59,553 nucleotides of DNA from Halobacteriovorax sp. (GTDB lineage Bacteria; Bdellovibrionota; Bacteriovoracia; Bacteriovoracales; Bacteriovoracaceae). Below the pieces are notes generated by a model. It was not told the DNA's origin, did not search any database, and saw only the letters and a list, made by a program, of their open reading frames with translations. Position 1 is the first letter of the stretch. The number at the start of each line of letters is the position of its first letter. Both the position numbers and the translations under genes were made by a program. Positions 1 through 8,238 of this stretch are shown here, piece by piece. The stretch is from positions 1-59,553 of the forward strand of contig PBCC01000012.1 of NCBI GenBank assembly GCA_002716825.1. The letters are read 5' to 3'.

Positions 1-345
1 AAAAGTGTGCCCTCGTTGGCAAAATTGGCGCAGGCGCGCGGAGCGATTATTACCGGACTGGGCCAAAGATATCAGGGCAAGATTTTTGAATACGCGCCAA
101 GCTTGGTAAAATCCACTGTCACTGGACATGGCCAGGCAACAAAAGAAGGGATTGATAAAACCTTGAAGATGATTTTTGGAAAAGACATTGAATTTGCCAG
201 CAATGACGCCTCGGATGCGGTTGCCATTGCTTTATGTCACAGTCTTCATGATGGAAGAGGTAGCACTAAGCTAAAAACAACAAGCAAGTCGAGGTCGCTG
301 AAATCAGTTTTTGCAAACTGGGATGGCGCAAGGAAAAAAGCATGA
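1..345 (+). CDS. ruvC: Crossover junction endodeoxyribonuclease RuvC, C-terminal part
   Basis: The reading frame is open from the first base, so only the last 114 residues are present; the family is usually about 160-190 residues. RuvC is the Holliday junction resolvase that cuts branched DNA delivered by RuvAB. The visible part holds the helix ending in ARGAIITGL, the YAPSLVKSTVTGHGQATKEG segment typical of RuvC (YAP..VK..VTG.G.A.K) and the acidic DASDAVAIALCH motif that supplies the last catalytic aspartates. The C-terminus is basic. It overlaps the next gene by 4 bases (ATGA), and the ruvC-ruvA-ruvB order confirms the identity. Confidence 0.95.
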   Translation, partial: KSVPSLAKLAQARGAIITGLGQRYQGKIFEYAPSLVKSTVTGHGQATKEGIDKTLKMIFGKDIEFASNDASDAVAIALCHSLHDGRGSTKLKTTSKSRSLKSVFANWDGARKKA

Positions 346-998
346 TTGGTTTTTTACAGGGCGAGATTGTCTTTAGTGATGGCCAAGAGAGCATTGTGAG
401 AACAACCCAAGGGATTGGCTACCAACTTCATTGTCATTGGATTTTGCCCGAGGGCAGTGCGGCCGCCGTGTTTGTGTCTCATATTGTACGCGAGGGACAT
501 GAGGCGCTTTATGCTTTTAAATCTCTGCGCGATAAAAAATTCTTCGAATTACTTATCACTTTACCAGGCATAGGTCCTAAGGCCGCCTACTCTCTCATTG
601 GCGCTTTAGGAGCGGAACAGATTGTGGCCGCCGCAAAAACTGATGATAAAGCAACGCTTAGAAAAGCTCCTGGAGTTGGAAATAAAAGTGCTGGTCAACT
701 CGTACTTGATCTTCCAAGTAAAGCGGAAAAGGTCATGATGTACTCTGCTAGAACTTTAAAGCCCAAAGCGGTCGCTCAATTAAATGCTAATGATTCTTCG
801 TTCGACTATGATGAAGCGGTTGAAGAGGTTGTACAAAATCATTCAAACACATCACCGATTTTGGAAGAGACAATGCTTGCATGCAAGGAGCTGGGCTTTA
901 AGGAAGATACCATTCGTCCAATCGCTCAAAACCTTCTCTTGGAGCACTCCGTAAGTAGGGCCGAACAATTAGTTCATCTCGTCTTAAAGCAGTTGTAG
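342..998 (+). CDS. ruvA: Holliday junction branch migration protein RuvA
   Basis: 218 residues, slightly longer than usual. RuvA tetramers clamp Holliday junctions and load the RuvB motor. The N-terminal OB-fold starts MIGFLQGEIV, close to the family's MIG.L.G. start. Two helix-hairpin-helix motifs follow: LPGIGPKAAYSLIGAL near residue 75 and APGVGNKSAGQLVLDL near residue 110. The C-terminal domain III (ELGFKEDTIRPIAQNLL) is the RuvB contact. The start overlaps the ruvC stop, so translation is probably coupled; ruvB follows after 7 bases. Confidence 0.96.
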   Translation: MIGFLQGEIVFSDGQESIVRTTQGIGYQLHCHWILPEGSAAAVFVSHIVREGHEALYAFKSLRDKKFFELLITLPGIGPKAAYSLIGALGAEQIVAAAKTDDKATLRKAPGVGNKSAGQLVLDLPSKAEKVMMYSARTLKPKAVAQLNANDSSFDYDEAVEEVVQNHSNTSPILEETMLACKELGFKEDTIRPIAQNLLLEHSVSRAEQLVHLVLKQL

Positions 999-1005
999 GA
1001 ACTTT

Positions 1006-2019
1006 ATGGAAAGTGGAGAAAGAATTTTCGAACCAGACTATCTTGATAAAGAAGATACTTCTGAGACAGGACTTCGCCCCAGAAATTTCGGCGAATACGT
1101 TGGACAAAAAAAGATATTAGATAACGTTAAGGTCATGGTTGAGTCTGCGCTGATTCGCGAACAGGCCATGGACCACTTATTATTATCCGGCCCACCAGGG
1201 CTTGGTAAAACATCATTGGCCATGATTATTGCTCATGAATTAGGTGTGCAACTGCATGTCGTTTCTGGCCCAGCGATTGAAAAAAAAGGTGATCTTGCCG
1301 CAATTTTGACCGGACTTGAACCTAGAGACCTACTATTTATTGATGAAATTCACCGCATGCATGTTTCTGTCGAAGAAATTTTGTACTCGGCCATGGAGGA
1401 CTTCCGGCTTGATATCGTCATTGGCCAGGGTGCTGCCGCAAGAACGATGAAAATTGATCTTGCACCCTTTACACTCGTTGGCGCAACGACCAGGTCTGGC
1501 TTACTTTCAAACCCACTGCGCGATCGCTTTATGGGTGATCTTCATTTTGACTTTTATGAGCCGGTTGATCTTGCCCAGATCTTAGCCACAAACTCAAAAA
1601 AGCTGAAACTAACTGTGACCGACCAAGCTCTAGAGACCATGTCAAAATGTGCGCGTGGAACCCCAAGAATTGCTAACCGTATTTTAAGACGAGTTCGCGA
1701 TTTTGCTGTCGTGGGTAGGCAAGAGGAGATTGGTCAAAACGAAGTGACTAAGGCATTGGAGTTAATGGAAATTGATGCTAATGGGCTTGATCGTATGGAT
1801 CGAAAAATTCTCTCGGTTATTCTCGATTACTACAAAGGTGGACCTGTAGGAATTGAAGCGTTGAGCGCAACACTTGGTGAAGATCGTCAGACGATCGAAG
1901 AAGTCTATGAGCCCTATCTTTTAAAAGAAGGTTTCTTGCTTAGAACTCCAAGAGGAAGAGAAATCTCGCAGCGATCTAGAGATTTTCTTGTCGGTCAGAC
2001 CTCTCTCAAATTTACCTAA
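1006..2019 (+). CDS. ruvB: Holliday junction branch migration ATPase RuvB
   Basis: 337 residues, normal length. RuvB is the AAA+ hexameric motor that drives branch migration together with RuvA. Walker A (GPPGLGKTS) lies at residues 62-70 and Walker B (LLFIDEIHR) at 109-117; the sensor and arginine-finger region (GATTRSGLLSNPLRDRF) and the C-terminal winged helix (YYKGGPVGIEALSATLGED) are intact. The initiator region LRPRNFGEYVGQ is typical. The 3' end overlaps the convergent gene on the other strand by 8 bases, so there is no room for a dedicated terminator between the two stop codons. Confidence 0.97.
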   Translation: MESGERIFEPDYLDKEDTSETGLRPRNFGEYVGQKKILDNVKVMVESALIREQAMDHLLLSGPPGLGKTSLAMIIAHELGVQLHVVSGPAIEKKGDLAAILTGLEPRDLLFIDEIHRMHVSVEEILYSAMEDFRLDIVIGQGAAARTMKIDLAPFTLVGATTRSGLLSNPLRDRFMGDLHFDFYEPVDLAQILATNSKKLKLTVTDQALETMSKCARGTPRIANRILRRVRDFAVVGRQEEIGQNEVTKALELMEIDANGLDRMDRKILSVILDYYKGGPVGIEALSATLGEDRQTIEEVYEPYLLKEGFLLRTPRGREISQRSRDFLVGQTSLKFT

Positions 2020-2524
2020 GTGATTCTAAAAACTTATTATCGCTAGCAAGAATTTTCCAAGTATGATCGGCAAGCAGCATCACTTCGGCCAAAAACCTTT
2101 GGTCTTTCATTTTATCTTCGCCCCACTCTTTAGGAGAAAGCATAGATAATCTGGCGGTGATGGATTCGTCTTGGACAACTTCATATAAAAAATAAGACTT
2201 ACCGGTGAGCGGTTCAAAACTCATCGCCGCTGTGTAGATCAGTTCTGAGACACGTTTTCTCTCTTTGAGTTCTTCCACTTGCTTTGCTAGTACACGCATC
2301 TGCTCGACAATATTTGCTAATTGCATGTCGAGCTGGCCGGTCATGGCAGAGTAGGCACGACTTTTAATAGCTCCCTCTTTGTTGGGAGTGAAGGCCACGC
2401 CGCCGCGGTTTGAGCCAAAGGTCAAAGTGCCAGGACTGTCGCTGGTGGCCAACTTCAAACGATCGAGATCAATCTGATCCACATCAATCGGGTTATTATA
2501 ATTGTCGTCTTCATTCTTTTTCAT
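2012..2524 (-). CDS. DUF2452-like conserved protein
   Basis: 170 residues, no signal peptide, function unknown. The central and C-terminal parts recall DUF2452 (the family of human C1orf50): a helical stretch (ANIVEQMRVLAKQVEELKE) followed by a segment with FEPLTGKSYFLYE and LSMLSPKEWGED, then F.AE..L..DHTWKIL. In that family the tail reads roughly YFS.LSP.EWG and D.SW. The assignment is from memory of the pattern and is moderately secure. The gene lies 15 bases downstream of an exported-protein gene on the same strand and is probably co-transcribed with it. The ribosome binding site is weak (TAGG). Confidence 0.6.
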   Translation of the reverse strand: MKKNEDDNYNNPIDVDQIDLDRLKLATSDSPGTLTFGSNRGGVAFTPNKEGAIKSRAYSAMTGQLDMQLANIVEQMRVLAKQVEELKERKRVSELIYTAAMSFEPLTGKSYFLYEVVQDESITARLSMLSPKEWGEDKMKDQRFLAEVMLLADHTWKILASDNKFLESLR

Positions 2525-2539
2525 AAGCCTATAATGGCC

Positions 2540-3337
2540 CTATTTGGGATTATAGAAAAGGGCCGGTGGGCTTATGTCGACCATCAAAAATCGCCACGTT
2601 AGCTCGTAATGCCAATCCGATCCAAGATGACTGCCTTTAAAGCCTTGGTTGAAATCATACAACCCACCAACATTGATTGTTTGGTTGGTGGCTCGAGCAT
2701 CGAGGACGAGTGTTCCACTGATCAGCTTATCGTCATGGTCAAGCTCCAATAGTTTTGCCAGGACCTCAGCGCTTTGCTGATGAAGGGCTATAGAAAGTTG
2801 ACTTGAACTTTGACTAGCATCAGACTGCATATAGAGTTGAATCAAACGCAGGCTTTGCCTTGAGAGTTCTTGAAGCTTGGAAATATCATCTCCATCACTT
2901 TCAACTATTCCCCATTCAATAATGAGCTGCCTTTTATAAATAAGATCGTTAATAATTCGATCGATATGATTGAAAACGAGAATGTCGCCCTCATCTAGTC
3001 CGCGATAAATGGATGTGACTTTTGAGTAGGGGATTCCATCGACAGTCATGATGAACCACATATAAATATTGTCATTGAAAAAATCATCTTCTTCTTCAAT
3101 CACTTTTAACTGCGGAAGATGAACATGCATGGCCTGGAGATGTAGTGGCTTTGTTTTGTAGTGGGACAAAATCTTTTGATTTTTGGAGAGCTTTAACTTT
3201 TTGCAAATATTTTCACTTGCCAACTGTTTCTCAGTACAAAATTTTTCTAGTGATGCGCCAAGGTGGCGCGAGTGATCATTGGCGTGACTTAAGCTCAGAT
3301 AACAAAGGCTGATAAGCAAGACGAATTGAACAAACAT
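2540..3337 (-). CDS. Exported protein of unknown function
   Basis: 265 residues, family not recognised. The first 19 residues form a clear Sec signal peptide (MFVQFVLLISLCYLSLSHA, cleavage likely after SHA), so the mature protein should be periplasmic or beyond. The mature part is mixed helical, rich in Gln, Ser and Asp in the middle (QSDASQSSSQLSIALHQQSA), and ends with a Trp- and aromatic-rich segment (SDWHYELTWRFL). A single cysteine pair occurs near the mature N-terminus. A good ribosome binding site (AAGGAG, 5 bases before the ATG) supports the start. It is the first of a two-gene leftward unit with the DUF2452-like gene. Confidence 0.7.
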   Translation of the reverse strand: MFVQFVLLISLCYLSLSHANDHSRHLGASLEKFCTEKQLASENICKKLKLSKNQKILSHYKTKPLHLQAMHVHLPQLKVIEEEDDFFNDNIYMWFIMTVDGIPYSKVTSIYRGLDEGDILVFNHIDRIINDLIYKRQLIIEWGIVESDGDDISKLQELSRQSLRLIQLYMQSDASQSSSQLSIALHQQSAEVLAKLLELDHDDKLISGTLVLDARATNQTINVGGLYDFNQGFKGSHLGSDWHYELTWRFLMVDISPPALFYNPK

Positions 3338-3427
3338 AAAATCTCCTTATCTGATTTGTTGCAAGTAAGCGGCAACAGATAAGAAGATTTAACCTGTGGA
3401 AATTAAAACGATGAAAAGTTCAGTTTA

Positions 3428-3871
3428 TCACTTTCTGACAACGGCCATAGTTAAACGTGAAGAACACACAACTTTACCTTCTTCAGTTTCAATATTGATT
3501 TCCCAAACTTGTGAAGTGCGACCAATATGGACCGGCCTTGCGACACCGCTTACACGACCCGAAACTCCAGGACGCAAATGCTGACAAAATAAAGTCTGGC
3601 CAAAGGCCACATGGGTTTCATTGTTCAAAGTGAGGTTGGCAGCAATGCTACCAAGCGTTTCTGCTAGTGCAGCTGAAGCACCACCATGCAGGCGGCGTTG
3701 TGGTTGAACTGTACGGTGATCGACTGGCATATCGCCGCGAAGAAAATCTTCACCAATCTCGGTAATGTGCATATCTAAGTGATCAACCATGGTGTTGGCA
3801 GACCATTTTTCAATTGCCTCGATGGTTAGATTGTCTTTAAACCAAATGCGCTTCGTACTCATTATTCCCAT
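3428..3871 (-). CDS. Hotdog-fold acyl-CoA thioesterase (PaaI/YdiI-like)
   Basis: 147 residues, the normal length for the PaaI/YdiI (MenI) thioesterase family, which hydrolyses acyl- or aroyl-CoA esters. The diagnostic stretch LHGGASAALAETLGSIAAN contains the HGG turn and the catalytic Glu of the helix; RGDMPVDHRTVQPQRR before it and the C-terminal beta strands (VWEINIETEEGKVVCSSRLTMAVV) fit the hotdog fold. The exact substrate cannot be read from the sequence. It starts inside the end of the lipoprotein gene (10-base overlap), so the two are translationally linked. Confidence 0.88.
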   Translation of the reverse strand: MGIMSTKRIWFKDNLTIEAIEKWSANTMVDHLDMHITEIGEDFLRGDMPVDHRTVQPQRRLHGGASAALAETLGSIAANLTLNNETHVAFGQTLFCQHLRPGVSGRVSGVARPVHIGRTSQVWEINIETEEGKVVCSSRLTMAVVRK

Positions 3872-4257
3872 CCCATGACTTGATAGCCTTTATCGGCCAG
3901 GCAGCGATTGACGTAGCTGCGCTTTAATTGGTCAGGTGAAATGGCTTGGCCCACCCCACCGGCCGTCGCCCCAAGTGCAGCACCGCGACCGAGGCTGCCA
4001 CCAATATCACCAGTGAGTAAACCTGAAACTGCCCCTATAGCACCGCCAAGCACAGCTCCGCCGCCAGCAGAGCCCAATATTTTCTTTGCCTTAGGAGACT
4101 CCAAGTATTCATCGGCATCACTCAGACAGGTGTCGATATCGGTGTTGGCTTGTGTTTTACCAACCGACTTTAAAGTGGCGTTAGGATAGAGCACCGGCTT
4201 ACTTGAGCAGCCATAACTTATTGAAATAATGATCATAATTCTAAACAAATAACTCAT
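3862..4257 (-). CDS. Glycine-zipper lipoprotein
   Basis: 131 residues. The N-terminus is a lipoprotein signal (hydrophobic MIIISISYGC, lipobox with Cys at residue 17), so the mature protein is probably lipid-anchored in the outer membrane. The middle contains a long glycine-zipper region (GGGAVLGGAIGAVSGLLTGD and then GGSLGRGAALGATAGG) of the type seen in YMGG/17 kDa-antigen-like proteins, likely a membrane-associated hairpin. The C-terminal part (YVNRCLADKGYQVMGW) resembles the Cys-containing tail of many small outer-membrane lipoproteins. Function unknown. First gene of a unit with the downstream thioesterase. Confidence 0.75.
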   Translation of the reverse strand: MSYLFRIMIIISISYGCSSKPVLYPNATLKSVGKTQANTDIDTCLSDADEYLESPKAKKILGSAGGGAVLGGAIGAVSGLLTGDIGGSLGRGAALGATAGGVGQAISPDQLKRSYVNRCLADKGYQVMGWE

Positions 4258-4426
4258 AAACCATCCATTGTGGGCATATTCACGCCCTAAAAGTGTATAG
4301 GGAATGAGCTAAGTTGGAAATTTTACACTAAAACCCCTTTGAACTGCCTAAAAGGTTTAGACTTTGGTAGCTGTAGCGGGCAACAAAATATGCTCGCTGG
4401 AAAATTTGCCTGTCTAGGGAATTCTT

Positions 4427-4464
4427 GTAATTTCTAATGCGGGAGATTAAAGTAAAGAAATTAC
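4427..4464 (+). promoter_or_regulatory. Hairpin in the lpxC leader
   Basis: A perfect 9-base inverted repeat, GTAATTTCT at 4427-4435 and AGAAATTAC at 4456-4464, encloses a 20-base loop containing GGGAGA. It lies 18 bases before the lpxC ATG inside a 225-base divergent intergenic region. It could be a leader-RNA hairpin or a dyad operator; no T-tract follows, so it is not a terminator. Confidence 0.5.
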
Positions 4465-4482
4465 GTAAAATTAAGAGAATAA

Positions 4483-5403
4483 ATGCTTTATCAACGTACC
4501 TTAGCAAAATCAGTCAAAGTCACCGGCATCGGAATTCATTCTGGTCGTAAGGTACATATGGTTTTGCATCCGGCCGACGCTGATAGCGGTATCCAATTTA
4601 AGCGTACCGATCTTCCAAACGCTCCAGTTCTTCGCGCCAGCGCTGAAACCGTTGGAGCCACCGAAAACAACACTACTCTAGGCCAAGGTCAAAATGCTGT
4701 TCACACGGTTGAACACCTTTTGTCAGTTCTCTACAGCCTAGGTCTTAGTAACGTTTATATCGAAATCGACGGACCGGAAGTTCCAATTATGGATGGCTCT
4801 GGTGCAAGTTTTGTTTTCCTTTTGAAAGAAACAGGCATTGCAACCCTTAGCAAGTCGAAGCAATTTTTAGTTGTCCTCGAGCCTGTTGAAGTTTCAGTTG
4901 ATGATAAGTGGGCCAAGATTGAACCCGCTAGTAAGCTCATCATTGACTCAACAATTGTGTTTGCTCACTCCATGATTAAGAAGCAGAGAAAAGTTTTTGA
5001 GTTCTCATGTGAAAATTTCATCAATGAAATTGGCCGTGCCAGAACATTTGGTATGCTTCGCGATGTTGATATGCTTAAGAGAAAAGGCTTAATTAAAGGC
5101 GGCTCACTTGATAACGCGATCGTGCTCGATGAGTTTAAAGTGATGAATCCTGAAGGACTTCGCTTTAGAGATGAATTCGTTCGTCATAAAATTCTCGATA
5201 CCATCGGCGATATCAGCCTTCTTGGCTATGAAGTTGCCGGACGTGTGACGACTTACAAGTCAGGTCATAACCTTCACAATATGCTTTGTCGCAAGCTCCT
5301 AGAAACGCCTAGCGCTTATGAGATCGTCTCTGCATCGGCCCTTCACAAAGAAGCGGTGGAAGCTTTTGAACTCCCGCAGGCCATGCTTCCCGTCTTTCAC
5401 TAG
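4483..5403 (+). CDS. lpxC: UDP-3-O-acyl-N-acetylglucosamine deacetylase LpxC
   Basis: 306 residues, normal length. LpxC removes the N-acetyl group from UDP-3-O-acyl-GlcNAc, the committed step of lipid A synthesis, so the cell has (or can make) an LPS outer membrane. The zinc/catalytic motif HTVEHLLS (E77, H78) matches the family's .TVEHL. motif, and the second metal-ligand region FVRHKILDTIGDISLLG is intact. The start MLYQRTLAKSVKVTGIGIHSG is canonical (first turn only quoted in part). Upstream is a structured leader; proS follows after 65 bases. The weak ribosome binding site (AAGAGAA) fits a tightly controlled enzyme. Confidence 0.96.
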   Translation: MLYQRTLAKSVKVTGIGIHSGRKVHMVLHPADADSGIQFKRTDLPNAPVLRASAETVGATENNTTLGQGQNAVHTVEHLLSVLYSLGLSNVYIEIDGPEVPIMDGSGASFVFLLKETGIATLSKSKQFLVVLEPVEVSVDDKWAKIEPASKLIIDSTIVFAHSMIKKQRKVFEFSCENFINEIGRARTFGMLRDVDMLKRKGLIKGGSLDNAIVLDEFKVMNPEGLRFRDEFVRHKILDTIGDISLLGYEVAGRVTTYKSGHNLHNMLCRKLLETPSAYEIVSASALHKEAVEAFELPQAMLPVFH

Positions 5404-5468
5404 CAACGCGTAGACCTCCCAATAATTTTCGTGATAACAAAGGGAGAAATACCTCTCAAGGATCCGAT

Positions 5469-7187
5469 ATGCGCCTATCTCAAAGTTTATGGCAAACCTT
5501 TAAAGAAGTTCCGGCCGAAGCTGAAATTCCCTCTCACCGCCTAATGCTTCGAGCTGGGCTAATTCACAAATCAGGCGCTGGCATTTATAATCTTTTGCCG
5601 TTTGGTTTGCGAGTCGTACAAAAAATTGAACGTATCGTGCGTGATGAGCTTGATAAGGCCGGTTGTCAGGAAATTTTGATGTCGATGGTGACACCAGGAG
5701 AACTTTGGCAAGAATCTGGTCGTTGGGATCTCATGACAGAGATGCTGAAGTTTAAAGACAAAAAAAATCGCGACTTATGTTTAAGTCCAACCAACGAAGA
5801 AACGGTTTCCGATATTTTTAGAAATATTGTGAAGTCTTATAAGAGTCTTCCCGCCACTTTGTATCAAATCAATACTAAATTTCGCGACGAAATTCGTCCT
5901 CGCTTTGGGTTAATGCGCGCCCGCGAATTTATTATGAAAGATGCCTACTCATTCCATAACGATAAAGAGAGCCTCGATCTTGTTTACAAAGATCTCTACG
6001 ATGCCTACTGCCGCATCTTTGAGCGCATGGGCCTAGAGTACACGGTGGTTGAAGCCGATGGTGGTGCTATGGCCAGCAGCGACTCCCAGACTCATGAGTT
6101 TCAGGTCGTGGCCGAAACAGGTGAAGATGAAATCATTTACTGCGCACAAACTGGTTACGCAGCTAATATTGAAAAAGCTAAAACGAAGCGCGCCAATGCT
6201 CCGGCCTTAACTGGTGACGCTGCCTATGAAGATGTGGCAACTCCCGGCGCAGCAACAATTGAGGCCGTCGCCAAACTTTTAAAGATTGAAAAACACCATA
6301 CGATCAAAGCCCTCGTTTATGAATGCATCTCAGGTGAAGAGTCGAAAATTATCGTCGCCTTTATTTTAGGTGACGATACTCTTAATGAAGTGAAGCTCAA
6401 GGCCGTTACGGGGGCTGATCACGTCCGCGCCGCGAGCGAGTCGATGCTCAGTTTAGTCGGCCTGGTGAAAGGCTTTATTGGTCCAGTCGGCCTATCAGAA
6501 AAAATCGAAGTCTTAATTGATGAAGCCATTGATCACGAAGGGCTGTATGTCGCTGGCGCAAACAAAGCGGATTTCCACACAAAAAATATCAAGCCTTCAC
6601 GTGATGCTATTCATGCCAAAAGAGTTGATCTGCGATTAGCTTGCAGTGGTGACTTAACTCTCGATGAAAAAGGCGTGGTTGCCGTTCGTCGCGGCATTGA
6701 AGTGGGACATATCTTCCAACTTGGAAATAAATACACCAAGGCCATGAATGTTACAGTCAGTGATGTAAACGGCAAGCCTATGCATCCACTGATGGGTTGC
6801 TACGGCATCGGCATTACTCGCGTCGCTGCCGCTGCGGTAGAGCAAAATAACGATGAAGGCGGCATTATCTGGCCGGCCGCCATTGCTCCTTATCATGTTT
6901 ATTTTGCTTCGATCGCTAAAGACGAGGAAGTTTCCAAAATTGCCGAAGGCATTTACCACGAACTTCAAAATCAAGGTCTTGAAGTTGTATTTGATGATCG
7001 AAAAGTCGGCCCTGGTTTTAAATTTAAAGACAGTGATCTTTTAGGTCTACCGGTTCGTATCGTGGTCGGCGATAAAACTTGGAAAGATCAAGAAAAGATT
7101 GAAGTTGTTTGGCGCCATAACGGTGAAAAACTTTTAGTTTCAAGAGAAGAACTCGTCGGCACTTTAAAAGCCGGCCTAAAGGTTTAA
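5469..7187 (+). CDS. proS: Prolyl-tRNA synthetase, bacterial type
   Basis: 572 residues, the usual length of bacterial-type ProS, a class II synthetase charging tRNA-Pro. Motif 1 region (LPFGLRVVQKIERIVRDELD), motif 2 (FRDEIRPRFGLMRAREFIMKD) with the usual TNEE loop before it, the inserted editing domain (about residues 230-390, YbaK-like, removing mischarged alanine) and motif 3 (MGCYGIGITRVAAAAVEQ) are all present, followed by the HGTP anticodon-binding domain. The ribosome binding site AAGGA sits 6 bases before the ATG. The stop is 2 bases from the next start, so proS and the methyltransferase form one transcript. Confidence 0.97.
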   Translation: MRLSQSLWQTFKEVPAEAEIPSHRLMLRAGLIHKSGAGIYNLLPFGLRVVQKIERIVRDELDKAGCQEILMSMVTPGELWQESGRWDLMTEMLKFKDKKNRDLCLSPTNEETVSDIFRNIVKSYKSLPATLYQINTKFRDEIRPRFGLMRAREFIMKDAYSFHNDKESLDLVYKDLYDAYCRIFERMGLEYTVVEADGGAMASSDSQTHEFQVVAETGEDEIIYCAQTGYAANIEKAKTKRANAPALTGDAAYEDVATPGAATIEAVAKLLKIEKHHTIKALVYECISGEESKIIVAFILGDDTLNEVKLKAVTGADHVRAASESMLSLVGLVKGFIGPVGLSEKIEVLIDEAIDHEGLYVAGANKADFHTKNIKPSRDAIHAKRVDLRLACSGDLTLDEKGVVAVRRGIEVGHIFQLGNKYTKAMNVTVSDVNGKPMHPLMGCYGIGITRVAAAAVEQNNDEGGIIWPAAIAPYHVYFASIAKDEEVSKIAEGIYHELQNQGLEVVFDDRKVGPGFKFKDSDLLGLPVRIVVGDKTWKDQEKIEVVWRHNGEKLLVSREELVGTLKAGLKV

Positions 7188-7189
7188 TT

Positions 7190-7960
7190 ATGTCTATGGC
7201 CGAACAAGATATTATCGTTGGTCTTCACAGTATTGCTGAAGCATTAAGAAATCCTGAGCGCACACATTATCGCCTTATCGGCACTGATGAGGGCTTCAAG
7301 GAATTACAAAGAAAGCATGGACTTGACCCTAGAAGACAAGATGATCTTCGTGCGGAATTTTATAAGCCCGATGATTTCGTCAAACAAACACAAGAGTTGT
7401 ACCGCAACCTTGGAATTGATTATCGTCGTATTCCTAGTGGAGTCATGCTCTTAACATCACCTTATGAAGTTAAAAATGTGACGTGGCTTTATGATCTTTG
7501 CGATAAAGAGAGCACGGTAAAACTTCTCATTCTCGACTCTGTGACTGACGGTCATAATGCCGCGGCCATTTTAAGAACAGCGTCGTTCTTCGGTTGTAAT
7601 GCCGTTGTCTTCGCCCAAAAAGGAAGCTTTGGTGTGACCTCGTCGTTTGCACGAATTGCAAGCGGTGCATTAGAGCATGTTCCTTTGGTTCAGGTTGTAA
7701 GCTTGCCCAAAACGCTTAGCCAATTGGCCCAAAAAAATATTTCTTTAGTGGGTTTTTCTGAACATGCTGAAGAGCCGGCAGCTAATGCTGGAGAAGAGAA
7801 GATTGCTTTGGTTTTAGGTGCGGAAGAGACTGGTTTGTCGCATGCTGTTGAGCGTCTTTTAACCCGTCGAGTGGCACTCCATTCACAGGGCGCAATAAAA
7901 TCTCTTAACGTCTCAGTGGCCGCCGCCATCGCAATGGAGCGTTGTTTTCCAAAGTCATAG
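7190..7960 (+). CDS. SPOUT-family (TrmH/RlmB-like) 2'-O-ribose RNA methyltransferase
   Basis: 256 residues. The N-terminal part matches the substrate-binding region of RlmB/TrmH proteins (IIVGLHSIAEALRNPERTHY). The C-terminal SPOUT knot has all three motifs: LDSVTDGHNAAAILRTA, LVLGAEETGLS and LNVSVAAAIAME, which form the SAM pocket and carry the catalytic Arg. It most likely methylates a ribose in 23S rRNA (RlmB acts on G2251 in E. coli) but the exact site is not decidable; the DGHN variant replaces the more common DP.N. The following 69 bases hold the promoter of the tRNA-tuf transcript. Confidence 0.9.
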   Translation: MSMAEQDIIVGLHSIAEALRNPERTHYRLIGTDEGFKELQRKHGLDPRRQDDLRAEFYKPDDFVKQTQELYRNLGIDYRRIPSGVMLLTSPYEVKNVTWLYDLCDKESTVKLLILDSVTDGHNAAAILRTASFFGCNAVVFAQKGSFGVTSSFARIASGALEHVPLVQVVSLPKTLSQLAQKNISLVGFSEHAEEPAANAGEEKIALVLGAEETGLSHAVERLLTRRVALHSQGAIKSLNVSVAAAIAMERCFPKS

Positions 7961-7970
7961 TGAAAAAAAC

Positions 7971-7999
7971 TTGCATTTAATTAAGTCGGCGTTTATAAA
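7971..7999 (+). promoter_or_regulatory. Sigma-70 promoter of the tRNA-tuf operon
   Basis: TTGCAT (7971-7976) and TATAAA (7994-7999) are separated by exactly 17 bases, 31 bases before the first tRNA. The implied start is near 8006. A perfect 12-base palindrome, ATCGTTAACGAT at 8012-8023, lies between the start site and the tRNA. Confidence 0.65.
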
Positions 8000-8029
8000 T
8001 CTTGGACTTATATCGTTAACGATTTCTTG

Positions 8030-8102
8030 GCTGGCTTAGCTCCGTTGGTAGAGCATCGGTTTTGTAAACCGGCGGTCGTAGGCTCGAGTCATATAGCCAG
8101 CT
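8030..8102 (+). tRNA. tRNA-Thr(TGT), with abnormal conserved positions
   Basis: The acceptor stem GCTGGCT/AGCCAGC, the anticodon arm with TGT at 8063-8065 and the D-stem GCTC/GAGC fold normally. The T-arm is abnormal: position 54 is C (8083) where T is practically universal, and 52-62 is a G.A mismatch (A at 8091). The 3' end reads TCA instead of the CCA encoded by the other four tRNA genes here. Position 14 is C rather than A, although the tRNA-Trp gene in this window also has C there. Its place as first of Thr-Tyr-Gly-Thr-tuf matches the E. coli thrU-tyrU-glyT-thrT-tufB cluster. It may be functional but divergent, or decaying. Confidence 0.8.
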
Positions 8103-8131
8103 TCATGATTTCCTAATGTAATAAGTGTTGT

Positions 8132-8217
8132 GGCGAGATTGCCGAGTGGCCAAAGGCGGCAGACTGTAAATCTGTTGGGTTTTCCCTTCGATGGTTCGAA
8201 TCCATCTCTCGCCACCA
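8132..8217 (+). tRNA. tRNA-Tyr(GTA)
   Basis: Class II tRNA with a long variable arm (about 14 bases). Acceptor stem GGCGAGA/TCTCGCC, anticodon loop CTGTAAA with GTA, T-loop TTCGAAT, discriminator A and encoded CCA. Second gene of the tRNA-tuf transcript. Confidence 0.95.
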
Positions 8218-8238
8218 CCTTTTGGCTCTATAGATTTT

